Shown here in pieces: positions 33,473-43,689 of a stretch of DNA of 64,000 nucleotides; positions within the stretch are counted from its first letter, which is position 1; every line of letters begins with the position of its first letter. The notes under the pieces are model-generated. The model was not told the origin of the DNA. It searched no databases and saw only the letters and a program-made list of their open reading frames with translations. Origin of the DNA: Melastoma dodecandrum (taxonomy: Eukaryota > Streptophyta > Magnoliopsida > Myrtales > Melastomataceae). The translations under genes and the position numbers were made by a program. The DNA lies in NCBI GenBank assembly GCA_029817715.1, contig JARUPY010000083.1, forward strand, positions 310,001 to 374,000, given 5' to 3'.

Positions 33473-35200
33473 ATGGCACCAAAATCGGCAATGTCCGCCA
33501 AGGGGAAGGCAACCCCCAAGAAACGGTCCAGGGCTGCAGCCACAACATCAAAGGTTTCTCGCTCTGAGGAACAAGCCCCTGTTTCTGAGGGGGAGAAACC
33601 TGCTCAATCGCTGGTTGCTCCGGCACCTACTAAGGTCGGCACCGCTGGGAAGGCTAAGACAACTCCTATCAAAGTCTCCAAGGAGCCCTCCGTTAGCGTG
33701 AAGGTCAGTTCCACTGACAAAATCTCTCCGGCCAAGGCCGATGCTGTTGTGCATGACAAGTCTGGAAAATCGGTGGATGAGGAAACTCTCCCTGATGTTG
33801 AAAAATCGGGTGACCTTCTGGAGGAAACCCAAGAAACTCCTGAAAAAGAGGACTCCGCACCTACTAAGGTGGATGATGTCTCTGAGGGTGACCAAACTTC
33901 GAGCAACAAGGATATGTCTCAGGATGAGGAGACAGAGTTGCCTAAGGAGAAGGGTCTCTCCGAGGAAGCTGGGGATGAGATTGAAGTTACTGATGTCCAT
34001 CTCCCTGAGAAAGCACACTCTTATGTCCCTGGTGTTGCTTCTCGTACCAGAGGAAAGCGTTCCTTACCAGGTACTCCGAAAACTGATCCCACTGGATCTA
34101 AAAAGCAAAAGCTTGCTACAGACTCTGATGTCTTCTTGCCTGAGATTGATCAATATGTCTCCATGGCTGAACTGAATCACATTCTTGCTGATGACTTGAT
34201 GCCAAATAGAAATTTGGAAACAAGGAATGTTGCTGCTTGTAAGATAGTAGACTTTGATTGGTTTACTGCTCATCAGGTGACCATTGCTGACTTGTTTGAT
34301 CAGCTTAGTTGGAAAACCTTCTGTGAGTTCAATGAGATAGGTTCTATCTCTAAGGTGAAACAATTCTATGAGAATCTGACTTTTTACAAGGAGGATTCAA
34401 ATATTAAGTTCATTAGGGCCATCGTTGATGGAAAAGTACTTGTTTACTCTGTCTTTGACATATGCCGCATTTTTAATGCAAATCTTGTCAACAATCTGAG
34501 AGTTGTCAATGAAGGCAAGTTGGATGCCTATCAGCTCATCAATGACGGAGTCCCTATCACACCCTCTGGCTATCTACAGAACACCTCTTTGAGCTTCAGC
34601 AACAGAATGCTGCACAAAGTGGTGATGTCTTGTTTGGCACCAAGGGTTGGAAGTGTTGATTCTGTTATGCCTCGTGATTGGAACTTGCTGGTCCATCTTA
34701 AGAAGAGCATTCCGGAAAATCTTGGGAGTATCATCTTCAGCCATATGGCTTCGTGCATTAAGGATGAGAATAGGGGTCTTCCTTTCACAAATGTGATCAC
34801 AGCTCTCCTGAAGCATTATGATCTTGATCCTACTCCTCTGAATAAAATGGACACCTGGACAACTCAGGTTATTGGAGCTGCCTCCGTTGAAAGCATGGGC
34901 TACCAGTTTATTGATGGCACTTTCGTTAAGAAGCCTTCCAAGCGAGAGATCGCTGCTTCTGTACGCGGGAAAGCTGCTCCTGCTGAAAAGCAGAGGCATG
35001 TTAAACGCGAGAAGACCACCACTGGTGCACAGGCTGATGCCTCTTACTCCAAGCTCATGGCCACAATTTGTGATGAGATCAACTTCACCAGGCGTTGTCT
35101 CCTGGAAAGGATGGATGGCTTTGGGGAAAGGTTGACAAGGTTGGAGAAAATGACTGAGGAGATGATGGCTGTTGTTAAGGAACTCCCGCACGAGGATTGA
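33473..35200 (+). CDS. Additional 3' ORF of the SIRE/Maximus type (env-like position)
   Basis: 575 residues, fully open, in the place of the so-called env-like ORF of SIRE elements. Residues 1-200 are low-complexity, rich in Ala/Lys/Ser/Glu/Asp, with a basic SRTRGKRSLPGTPK motif near 190. The middle (about 230-480) resembles the 'putative plant transposon protein' domain found in SIRE and Athila extra ORFs: VDFDWFTAHQVTIADLFDQL, then KQFYENLTFYKED and FDICRIFNANL. The C-terminus is an amphipathic coiled coil (ERMDGFGERLTRLEKMTEEM). I see no signal peptide or hydrophobic membrane segment, so an envelope function is not supported. Role unknown. Confidence 0.75.
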   Translation: MAPKSAMSAKGKATPKKRSRAAATTSKVSRSEEQAPVSEGEKPAQSLVAPAPTKVGTAGKAKTTPIKVSKEPSVSVKVSSTDKISPAKADAVVHDKSGKSVDEETLPDVEKSGDLLEETQETPEKEDSAPTKVDDVSEGDQTSSNKDMSQDEETELPKEKGLSEEAGDEIEVTDVHLPEKAHSYVPGVASRTRGKRSLPGTPKTDPTGSKKQKLATDSDVFLPEIDQYVSMAELNHILADDLMPNRNLETRNVAACKIVDFDWFTAHQVTIADLFDQLSWKTFCEFNEIGSISKVKQFYENLTFYKEDSNIKFIRAIVDGKVLVYSVFDICRIFNANLVNNLRVVNEGKLDAYQLINDGVPITPSGYLQNTSLSFSNRMLHKVVMSCLAPRVGSVDSVMPRDWNLLVHLKKSIPENLGSIIFSHMASCIKDENRGLPFTNVITALLKHYDLDPTPLNKMDTWTTQVIGAASVESMGYQFIDGTFVKKPSKREIAASVRGKAAPAEKQRHVKREKTTTGAQADASYSKLMATICDEINFTRRCLLERMDGFGERLTRLEKMTEEMMAVVKELPHED

Positions 35201-35379
35201 GATGACTCTCCTTGTTGTGGTTTGAAATGTTTCTTTTGAATAACTTTGAAGTGGATTGAGTATCTCTCCACTATGTTTCTTTCGAATGTCTTCAAACTAT
35301 TTGACTTTGTTTGGGTGCTTTGCAAATTTTTGCAGCACAAGTAAATACGCAACTTGAATTTTATCCTCCATTTCTTTTT

Positions 35380-35515
35380 GATATGACAAAAAGGGGGAGA
35401 AATGTGTTGCTTACTCTCAGGGGGAGCTTGCTTAAATTCAGGGGGTTTGTGTTTCAAGCTCTATAATCTTTTCCCTATGCGCTTCGTGTTTTGTCATCAT
35501 CAAAAAGGGGGAGAA
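35380..35515 (+). other. Two polypurine tracts before the 3' LTR
   Basis: AAAAAGGGGGAGAA occurs twice, at about 35387-35401 and 35502-35515, with AGGGGGAGC and AGGGGG in between. The second abuts the TGTTAG start of the 3' LTR and is the functional primer for plus-strand DNA. Duplicate tracts are usual in SIRE-type elements. Confidence 0.75.
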
Positions 35516-37613
35516 TGTTAGTCTTGGTTTTGATGATGAGCTTGAGAAGATAATTGCTGTAACACTTCGCTTATTCTTAGTGATGAGCTTGAGAACTATG
35601 TTGCTGGACCACAGCAAGTAACAGTTATAGATTGCTACGTTACAGTAAAGCGTTATTGTGATATTGCGCATAAATATTAAAAATATGGAAACATATTTTT
35701 TAATATCCATGATTTATTTCGGACTAATTCAGAATATTTATCTGAGTGTCCAAGTCCATTTAATCTAGCTTAATGATCTCATTATAAATGTTTAGGCATT
35801 TAAATATTGCGAGATTAGCTTTCCAAATTTAATTTTGGAAATAAAATATTTCTTGGATATCCTGCAGCAATGTTACGCTGCAACCTAAGCAATGTGTCGT
35901 TACACTTAAGAAAGACCTTGCTGCATTATAGCAAAACTATTCTGCGTTATTGCGCTGATGAAAGAATAATTATTATTCCAGATTTGCTTATTGCAGTCTA
36001 ATTATATTTAATGATTAAATATATTATCTGATTCTGATAATCATTATTTAATCTGATAAGATTATACGTGCAAGGAATATCATCAAAGATTTCCTTCCCT
36101 TCTTGGTCATTATGACCGTCGAGCATCCTGTTGCTGATCCACGATTACAGCTTCCTGTATTCTGATTTTAGGAAACAAATTATTCGTTTTTGGGAAATCG
36201 ATTATTTGTTTCGTTCCTTTTTATACCAGACGACCCTCACATAATCCTACAACGTTTTCGAACTATTTCTAAGTGGGCTGAGTGGCTGAGTGGTCTGAGT
36301 GGTCTAAGTGGTCGATGGAGAGCGGAAGGTGCTAAGTGTCTCCTGGTTCTTATTGCTCGCAAACTGCGTGCGAGGGTGTCAAGGGGCTGAGTTCAGATTC
36401 CTTGATCGTCGTGAGAGGGACTAGGTGTCCTCGGTGCGTTCAACGAGCAGCCGGCGAATCGTCTGAGGGAAGCTAAGTGAATACCTGTGCTGATTGCAGT
36501 AACCGGTTGCTGACCCATCGGCAAGAAGCCGTTCTTGTCGTGTCTTTTCGCAGGGAAGTCTCGAGCCTACGGAGTTTGAGCAGTTAGACACGCACTTGCG
36601 GGTGCGCGCCAGAAGTCTCGTGCCTGCAGGGTAGAGCAGGAGGTGGGAACCCCGCCGGAGTGGAAAGAGTTCCTCCCGAGCACAGGGGTGCTGTGCAGAA
36701 GTCTTGAACGCCTGATACAGAGGGTTAGTAAAGCAGGTTGCGTGGAAGCCAACGGATCGGAAAATTCCACCCTAGGCACTGGGTGTGCAGTGCAGTGAGT
36801 CACGACTGTGGTAACCGTGCACGTCCGAGCTGAGTGTAGGACGGATACCTTCTAAGTGGTCTTTGTGGTTCTCTTTGTGGTCTTTGTGGTTGTTCTCTTC
36901 GTGATCTTTGTGGTGATCTATTTGATCAACTTTGTGGTTGTCTCTCTTGCGCTTATAGACAGGATCATCCTGAGAAGGGACGAAATCTTTGTGGAAATCC
37001 TCTTCTGAGCAAACAAGTGCCGAAGCATTCCTTCGCTGTGAAGCAGAAACGGGCTGCTCTCTGAGAAGCCATTCTTCACTGTAAGGAATTACCTGTGAGG
37101 ATTTATATACTAACACAACGTTGTCTCTCTGCTTTGATAGTCAGGTTTATATTAAGCGACAACGAGCTGTGTGCGAATCCTTTGAGCAATCAACTGCTGA
37201 GCGTGAGCATCATTCTGCTGGACACGAGCAGACGTCCACTGTGTGAGGAGCTGACCGTTGCCAGGAGTGATCATCTGTTGTACGGGATTCTAAATCTCAC
37301 TTTGTGAGAAAAACTTACGCCTAGTGCAAGGGCTCTTTGCACCCATTATTTTCAAATAGTGGAATCACCTCTACGGTGGAAAGTGGACGTAGGTCGATTA
37401 AGACCGAACCACTATAAACTACTGTGTCCCTTACGATCGCGTAAACACTAGTACGAGAATCCAACGATTAAGTCGTAACGGTTACAGCAAAGCAGTTCTC
37501 ATTCTGAGAAACGTTCTGCTGTGATACAGTACGCTTCCGCTGACACTGAGAAAGGGCGAAAAAGTTATAAACACTAATTCACCCCCCTCTTAGTGTTCCT
37601 GAACGATCCAACA
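35516..37613 (+). repeat. Right LTR of the SIRE-type element
   Basis: 2098 bp, nearly identical to 25660-27774, with TG...CA ends. At the site of the 29-bp duplication in the left copy it has a different short segment (GTGTCAAGGGG near 36377). It is followed by AAAAT. Confidence 0.9.
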
Positions 37614-38130
37614 AAAATGTTTTGGAGAACTAAGTACTGGCCCAACACCTTGTTTATTACTTTTCTTTGGGGTTGACACATTTACTTTTTGTATCCTAAC
37701 TTATGCAGAAAAAACAATAAGTCGATGACATTGTCATTCTAATTTAATATGATTAAACAAAATATATTTTGGATATGTAGAGAAATCAAATTCAAACTAA
37801 TTTCAGTGCTAGTTGAAAAAAAAAAAAATAGCAGCCACAATTTTCGGGGAGTGGGGATTGAGGAACAATCGAAAGTGAAAGTTGGAAGGGTAGGAAAGGA
37901 AACACCGGGCAACTTTGGTGGGGGAGAACATAGCACAAGAAAAGGGAAAAGGAAAGAGCTGGAAGGGGAGTTTCGTGTTCATATGTACCTTTTGCCCGAG
38001 AGAGACGACGGAGCAAGATGAAGCTTGAAAACAGAGAGGAAGAAATACCACACGTACACAAACAAGAAGAAAAACCTCTTGAATCTACTATTGATTCCCC
38101 TTGTGTTCATTGCGCATCAGAGGCCAAGGG
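37614..38130. repeat. 3' flank of the SIRE-type element (PIF right terminal region, first part)
   Basis: The genuine right flank of the insertion. It is repeated at 27775-28291 and continues after the GAG-only element at 44973. It is related in inverse orientation to about 15175-15600. Confidence 0.8.
38126..38130. other. Target-site duplication AAGGG (left)
   Basis: AAGGG before the element start at 38131 and again at 44968-44972 after its end. The uninterrupted version at 28287-28291 has it once. Confidence 0.95.
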
Positions 38131-38392
38131 TGTTGACGTAAAAAATCTCACGGTCCGTATATAAACCGGAAGCAACGTACAAATTGTCGTATGAAAAATA
38201 TAGCGGGTTCAATCTCTAGTCACGGACAAAGCACGTGAGTCCTCTGATTCTATACTCGTAAGATATCCGAAATATGGATGGGCTGAAGCTCTGGCAAATA
38301 TCTGCTGGAGCTTTAGGGAGATATATTGATGAAGATGCTGGAGCTGTAGGGCTTGATCTTCAGAAATGGCGAAGATCACCAAGGCTGTAGAA

Positions 38393-38620
38393 GCTTGATC
38401 TGGAGAGTCTTCTGAGGATGGGCGAAGAGCACCAGGGCTGTTGTAGAAGCTTGATCTGGAGAGTCTTCTGAGGATGGGCGAAGAACACCAGGGCTATTGT
38501 AGAAGCTTGATCTGGAGAGTCTTCTCAGGATGGGCGAAGAACACCAGGGCTGTTGTAGAAGCTTGATCTGGAGAGTCTTCTGAGGATGGGCGAAGAACAC
38601 TAGGGCTATTGAAGCTTGGT
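38393..38620. repeat. 56-bp tandem repeat in the LTR
   Basis: About four copies of a unit with GCTTGATCTGGAGAGTCTTC, GATGGGCGAAGA and CACCAGGGCT; the first two unit starts are 56 bases apart (38393, 38449). The same array occurs in the other LTR at about 43870-44095. Confidence 0.85.
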
Positions 38621-38749
38621 CTTGATCTTGAATGCTTGAACTTGATCTTCAGGCTTGATCTCAATCTTCAGACTTGATCTCGATCTTCAGCCTTGATCTC
38701 GATCTTCAGACTTGATCTTGAACCTTGATCTTGTAGCCTTCGGAGATAA

Positions 38750-38960
38750 ACCCGCAAGAGGGGCCTTCGGAGATATACCCGCTAGAGGGGCCTTCGGAGA
38801 TAAACCCGCAAGAGGGGCCTTCGGAGATATACCCGCAAGAGGGGCCTTCGGAGATAAACCCGCAAGAGGGGCCTTCGGAGATATACCCGCAAGAGGGGCC
38901 TTCGGAGATATACCCCTAGAAGGGCCTTCGCCGCCGCACCACCCACAGAGGGGCCTTCGC
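38750..38960. repeat. 27-bp tandem repeat in the LTR (short array)
   Basis: Seven copies of a 27-bp unit with CCTTCGGAGATA and ACCCGCAAGAGGGG. Because 27 is a multiple of three the array is open in several frames and gives spurious repetitive proteins (GISPKAPLA on minus, PARGAFGDI on plus). Confidence 0.9.
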
Positions 38961-39080
38961 CGCACCACCCACTGATGGGTCTTCAAAAATAACTAGAATC
39001 TCTTTATAACCCAATGGGGCTTAAGAGAATAAGAGAGAAGAGAGAATTTTTTGTGTCTTCATGAGGGAGGTGAGACTCCC

Positions 39081-39088
39081 TTTATATA
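39081..39088 (-). promoter_or_regulatory. TATA box of the GAG-only LTR
   Basis: Minus-strand TATATAAA in the context CTCCTATATAAAGGGAG, repeated at 44619-44612 in the 5' LTR. Upstream in U3 (39130-39300) are at least six TGGGC(C/T) or GGGCCGA motifs, like the site II elements of plant promoters. Confidence 0.65.
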
Positions 39089-39436
39089 GGAGTTGAAGGA
39101 CCCTTGGGTGCCCTCTCTTTCCGATGTGGGACAAAGAGTCATGGGCTTAAAGGCCATATTGGGCCGACATTTGGATTGGGCCGAAGTTTGAATGGGCCGA
39201 TATATGGGCTAAGCCCAGGTCATTTTATAATTGGGTTAGGCTTAATTGGGCTAGCATATGGGCTGAGCCATAATTTTAAAACCCAATAATAAATGGGTTA
39301 GGCTTGAACTTTTTTATAATATCAGGCCCATGTATTATATTTACCCAAAGATATAATTGCCTATAATATAAAGACAATCAACTATATTCAGCCTATATAA
39401 TATATGGTTTGGGCCGATAAAATTTCAATGTCTACA

Positions 39437-39693
39437 AATGCCCCCACTTTAATTCGTATCTCGTATGCGTATATATATTGCAGAGAGATTAGGATTAAAG
39501 TATGTGAATATTGGAGTGGGATCCGTAAGACACATGGTGTGTATTTCACAAATTAGATCTGTGGTTTATTTCAAGGAGATGACTTCATCTGGACAACAGT
39601 ATATGTGTCTTGCGAAGGACGATAACCCACAAGAAGAAGATACGCTGAAGTTACCATGTCTTCCATCCAAAATGGGCCATTGTGCTCCGCACA
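39437..39693 (-). other. 3' untranslated region and purine tract of the GAG-only element
   Basis: 257 bases between the ORF stop and the 3' LTR. On minus the last bases before the LTR are AAAGTGGGGGCATT, the polypurine tract. Confidence 0.65.
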
Positions 39694-42600
39694 TCAAGCT
39701 TGATATTCAACACTGATCGTGACATGATAAGAAGCGACATCATCTTCCACGTTATTTTGAGATAACTCCTCATTGCCTTTTGTAGTTATCCATGTCTTCG
39801 TGGTCATTTTCAACACTTCTCCAGTGGTCACCTCCACAACAGTCCGACGCTTCATCCGGGAAGGAATTTTACTACGGAGATCATTTGTGTCTTCAATTAT
39901 GATCGGGACGTCTTTCCTCTTGTTCACTCTGTTCCACACCATTTGACTTCTTGGAGCATGTCCTAACCTTAGTTGTATAGGTCTCCGATCATCAATCTTT
40001 TCTTCTAGAGCACCAAGTCTATCAAATACTGACTTTCGTTCGGGTGGGGTTCCAAGTCGTTCGAATACTGAAGTTCTTACAGGTACCTTGGCAGTATCAT
40101 CATTGGCCTCGATGTATTGGGTTGAGGCGTCCTTTACTAGGTGACAATCGGGCTTAGTAGTAACATACCCCAGACCCAATTTTAACTTTTGTCCATCGCT
40201 TCCTGGATTAACCTCTTTTGGGACGTCACCGAGCGTCTTTAAATCCTCTGTGTAGCCTGCTGCAGAAAGTAATCTGAAAGCATTTGGATCAAACCCATTG
40301 GTGCGCTTATCGGGCAATGAATCCGGATAGAGAATTGCCCCCTGCTTTGGTCGAACGAAACCCTTTAGTGGCGCATTCGTGGGGACCACTGTTGAGAGCT
40401 TTGTCACTGGCCAATTGAGTTCTTTCGGCTGCATCGCTTTTGCACTATCATTGCTCACGAAAGGCGGTTCTCCTGCTTTTCTGAATGCTCTGGGAATGTA
40501 GCGCAAAATTGGTTTGCTCTGCTTCGTCACATCTTTTGCTTGTATATTTTCAGGCATAAGATCAGCTGAAGTTTTCTCCTGTTGTACGGATGGTATATCC
40601 GCGCTTGATTCTTTTAGGGCATTCTTTACGATAGGCTTTAAGTTTGACGCCTCCACATGTATACTCTTGTTCAAGTAAAACTTGGCATCGGCAAAGTATG
40701 ACTCCTCCTCTGTGAAGGGTTTAGCATCCGCCCATACTGTACATGGAACTCCGTCCTTAATGAACTTGAAGCATTGATGAAGTGTTGATGCAATGATTCC
40801 ATATTCGTGCATCCATGGCCGACCTAGCAGCATATTATAGGTTGTCCTTGAATCGATAACATAGAATGTTGTACAAGATTCCATGTCACCTATCGTGAGA
40901 GAAAGGCAAATTTTTCCGATGGCCCGTTCTCCGCCTTGGTTAAATCCCTGAATTATCAGCCGACTACTTGAGAGATCATCCACTCCCAAGCCAATATCCT
41001 TTAAAGTTTTCGATGAAATGATATTGACTGCGGAACCTGGGTCAATCAGGATGCGATTAACCTTTGTGCCGCATGTATATCCCGACACAAATAATGGTCG
41101 ATTGTGTGACTTGTGGCCCACGAGAAGATCTTCATCAGAAAACGTGATAATCGGACAATTCTCCTTCACCTTTTCGACTGACATTGTTGTAGAACTTTCC
41201 GAGATGCCAACCTTTGGATCGGACTGCTCTTTATCCGTGTCGACATGGTGACAACTTCTAGACAGAGTTGCAAGCCTTTGAAATTTTTCGGGAAAGAAAT
41301 CCCACACCGTGATTGGAGATGGCTTTTTTGGAGTCACTTCAACATTAGACTTTTGCTGATCTACAGCCTCCTTGAAGTTTGCTTTCTTATGTTCTCTTTT
41401 AAAGACTTTTGCTCGAATATGAGGTTTCCTCTCTTGAGGCTTCAAAGTCTTTCTTCGGTCCCTTTTATGCGTCACCAAAGTCCAACCGTCCTCATCATGA
41501 ACCGCCTCATGGGCAATTGCACAGCTTGACATCTTAACGTCCTGGCTATCATCCAGTTTCACTTTCGAACAAAGGAAAGCAGCCATCTCATCATAGCTAA
41601 ACGACCCGAAGATAATATTGGATGCGTCTGATCTTGCTACGTCCACCAGATTCGAGGAAACCATCGACCCTAAGTCAATCTTGTTATCTCGGGCAAGTTC
41701 CATAACCTTCTCCTTGAAGACAAAACATTTTTCAATAGGATGGCCCAGAACACGGTGATACTTGCAAAAGTTTGGATCTCCCGCTCGACTTGCTTGTTGT
41801 GGGCGTTTTGACGGGGGGAGCTCAATCATTTTAACAGACAAAAGAAAGTCGAATATATCTGCAACATCGGAATCTGGAAAAGGATATTGCTTATTCTGCC
41901 TCTCCTCTAGAGTCGGTCGCCTCTTCTCTGTCTGGGGAGTTGCTGGAGCATGGGTTGAAGTGCTCGATTGCCCTTTCTCCTTTGCATTCGGGACCTTGAC
42001 GGGAACAACATCGGTGGCCAGCACTTGTTTCTTGTTATCCTTGAAGGCAGGCTTGCCCCCAGTTCTATTAATTGGTCTCCCCGTTCCCTTGGATGGCTCA
42101 GGTACCGGAAGATCTCCCACACCAACTCCTACAAAACTCAACTCCATATCATGTGCTCTTGTAGCTAATTCCTCAAAAGACCGAGGTTTGATCCCTTGCA
42201 AGATATAGCGAATCCTCCAGAGCATTCCTTGAATGCACATGTCTATTGACGTCGCCTCAGATAAGCGATCCCTACAGTTTAGACTTAGGTTTCTCCATCG
42301 TTGTATATAATCAACGACCGGCTCGCCTTCCCATTGACGTGTGTTGGTGAGTTCTATCATGCTCACCACACGTTTCGTGCTATAAAAGCGGTTCAAGAAT
42401 TCCCTTTCCAACTGCTCACAACTGTCAATACTTCCTGGTTTTATGTCGATATACCAGTCAAAGGCATTTCCCTTCAAGGAGCGGACGAACTGTTTGACCA
42501 TCAAGTCTCCATCTGTACCAGCATTGTTGCAAGTCTCGACAAAATGAGCCACATGTTGCCTTGGATTCCCCTTCCCATCAAATTGTTGGAAGTATGGAGG

Positions 42601-43689
42601 CTGATAACCCATTGGCATGCTCATACTTTCGATTCTTTGACTGTATGGCTTATTGTACGCCAAAGATGTTGCATACTTTCCCTCAAGTTCATCCTTTAGA
42701 GCCTCTTGTATTAGTTCTTTCATTGCTCTAGTTGAGACCGGAGCACCAACAGAGGTAGATACAGGCTTCGGTGAATCATCAACATTCAGCACATTCTTGC
42801 CTTTGTCCTTGCGTATATGAGAACCTCCCTCATTAGATGTTCTTCCAGACTCTTTATTCTCGAGCCTGCTTATGACATACTCAAGTTGTTGATCTCTATC
42901 CCTCATGGATTTTGTCATTACTTCAACTGCTTTTGCAAGAGACGCAACTTGGTCTTCCAACGATGGGGTGTCAGCCATCATAACTGGCATGATTTCATCT
43001 AACTTTTCAGCTAGATCAACCTCACCAATGCTTCGAGACTGATTTGGTGAAGAGTCCTCCGATAAACTATCATGGAAGCTTGGCAGAGGAACTGGCGACA
43101 TATTGCTCTTGTTCGGTGGCGTCTTTTCGGCAATCTCCTTACAGGATGGAATAGATCGAAGAATGCCTTCTATCTCCTCCATTTGCTTGCTCGTTTTGGC
43201 CCTTGATTCAGCAAAGCTCCATTGTGGAGTGCAGTCTGATGAAGAATCCTCAAGAAGAGAGACACTCGATGAGTTGTTGAAGAAACCACCCAAATGAGTC
43301 GGTGATATGGAACCCTTGCTGAGAAGGCTTCTTTCAGTAACCTCCTTGTATGATGAAGGTGACTTTGGAGAGATGGATCGTAGAATCTCTTCCGTCTCCT
43401 TATATATGTCAGCAATGGGTCTGGTCTTGATGAAGTTCCTGGAACCAGGCGATGAAAAGCTTTCAGACGACTGAGAGGGAAAACCAACTAGCTGATTATT
43501 CACAGCATCGATGGAGTTCTTCAGCATGATCATCTTTGAAGCCATCTGGATACTTAGACGTAAAGAGATGAGAGGTAGAGATGGTCCCACTGGGCGTGCC
43601 AGAAATTTGTTGACGTAAAAAATCTCACAGTCCGTATATAAACCGGAAGCCACGTACAAATTGTCGTATGAAAAATATAGCGGGTTCAA
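39694..43689 (-). CDS. GAG plus protease-like polyprotein of the TR-GAG-like element
   Basis: 1331 codons from the first Met, without a stop. The start is more likely MASKMIML at 43545, after the primer-binding site, because the first Met lies inside the LTR. A gypsy gag domain lies at about 360-500: PPYFQQFDGKGNPRQHVAHF, MVKQFVRSLKGNAFDWY, LEREFLNRFYSTKR and VDYIQRWRNLSLNCRD. A C-X10-H-X4-C-like FCKYHRVLGHPIEKCF segment lies near 645. At about 875-960 is a retropepsin-like region, RILIDPGSAVNIIS, with LLGRPWMHEYGII; the motif is D-P-G rather than D-T/S-G, a variant also seen in other plant elements. The last 370 residues are family-specific with unknown role. No RT follows. Confidence 0.88.
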   Translation of the reverse strand: MNPLYFSYDNLYVASGLYTDCEIFYVNKFLARPVGPSLPLISLRLSIQMASKMIMLKNSIDAVNNQLVGFPSQSSESFSSPGSRNFIKTRPIADIYKETEEILRSISPKSPSSYKEVTERSLLSKGSISPTHLGGFFNNSSSVSLLEDSSSDCTPQWSFAESRAKTSKQMEEIEGILRSIPSCKEIAEKTPPNKSNMSPVPLPSFHDSLSEDSSPNQSRSIGEVDLAEKLDEIMPVMMADTPSLEDQVASLAKAVEVMTKSMRDRDQQLEYVISRLENKESGRTSNEGGSHIRKDKGKNVLNVDDSPKPVSTSVGAPVSTRAMKELIQEALKDELEGKYATSLAYNKPYSQRIESMSMPMGYQPPYFQQFDGKGNPRQHVAHFVETCNNAGTDGDLMVKQFVRSLKGNAFDWYIDIKPGSIDSCEQLEREFLNRFYSTKRVVSMIELTNTRQWEGEPVVDYIQRWRNLSLNCRDRLSEATSIDMCIQGMLWRIRYILQGIKPRSFEELATRAHDMELSFVGVGVGDLPVPEPSKGTGRPINRTGGKPAFKDNKKQVLATDVVPVKVPNAKEKGQSSTSTHAPATPQTEKRRPTLEERQNKQYPFPDSDVADIFDFLLSVKMIELPPSKRPQQASRAGDPNFCKYHRVLGHPIEKCFVFKEKVMELARDNKIDLGSMVSSNLVDVARSDASNIIFGSFSYDEMAAFLCSKVKLDDSQDVKMSSCAIAHEAVHDEDGWTLVTHKRDRRKTLKPQERKPHIRAKVFKREHKKANFKEAVDQQKSNVEVTPKKPSPITVWDFFPEKFQRLATLSRSCHHVDTDKEQSDPKVGISESSTTMSVEKVKENCPIITFSDEDLLVGHKSHNRPLFVSGYTCGTKVNRILIDPGSAVNIISSKTLKDIGLGVDDLSSSRLIIQGFNQGGERAIGKICLSLTIGDMESCTTFYVIDSRTTYNMLLGRPWMHEYGIIASTLHQCFKFIKDGVPCTVWADAKPFTEEESYFADAKFYLNKSIHVEASNLKPIVKNALKESSADIPSVQQEKTSADLMPENIQAKDVTKQSKPILRYIPRAFRKAGEPPFVSNDSAKAMQPKELNWPVTKLSTVVPTNAPLKGFVRPKQGAILYPDSLPDKRTNGFDPNAFRLLSAAGYTEDLKTLGDVPKEVNPGSDGQKLKLGLGYVTTKPDCHLVKDASTQYIEANDDTAKVPVRTSVFERLGTPPERKSVFDRLGALEEKIDDRRPIQLRLGHAPRSQMVWNRVNKRKDVPIIIEDTNDLRSKIPSRMKRRTVVEVTTGEVLKMTTKTWITTKGNEELSQNNVEDDVASYHVTISVEYQA
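43583..43601 (-). other. Primer-binding site of the GAG-only element
   Basis: On minus TGGCACGCCCAGTGGGACC, six bases after the CAACA end of the 5' LTR. It begins with TGG, as required to pair with a tRNA CCA end. I do not assign the tRNA. Confidence 0.75.

Larger units (their letters stand above)
25660..37613 (+). mobile_element. SIRE/Maximus-type Ty1/copia retrotransposon, rearranged
   Basis: Two near-identical 2.1-kb LTRs (TGTTAGTCTTGG...GATCCAACA) flank gag, a copia-order pol (protease, integrase, RT, RNase H) and an extra ORF before the 3' LTR. Very long LTRs, a large zinc-knuckle gag, a 3' additional ORF and repeated AAAAAGGGGGAGAA purine tracts are the hallmarks of the SIRE/Maximus lineage. 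The AAAAT duplication supports one insertion event. Abnormally, the 5' LTR is followed not by a primer-binding site but by 692 bases copied from the element's 3' flank, so as it stands it cannot complete reverse transcription normally. Pol also has a nonsense codon and a frameshift. Confidence 0.85.
38131..39436 (-). repeat. 3' LTR of the GAG-only element
   Basis: 1306 bp. On minus: U3 (39436-about 39090), a TATA box (TATATAAA at 39088-39081), then a transcribed part with a 27-bp tandem array and a 56-bp tandem array. It is shorter than the other LTR by 54 bp, exactly two 27-bp units. Confidence 0.9.

Noticed and set aside
33473..35200. A viral-type envelope glycoprotein
   Set aside because: No signal peptide, hydrophobic membrane segment or cysteine-rich ectodomain is visible; only the genomic position resembles env.
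38750..38960. CRISPR-like array
   Set aside because: The 27-bp units are directly adjacent with no unique spacers, and lie in a plant LTR present twice.
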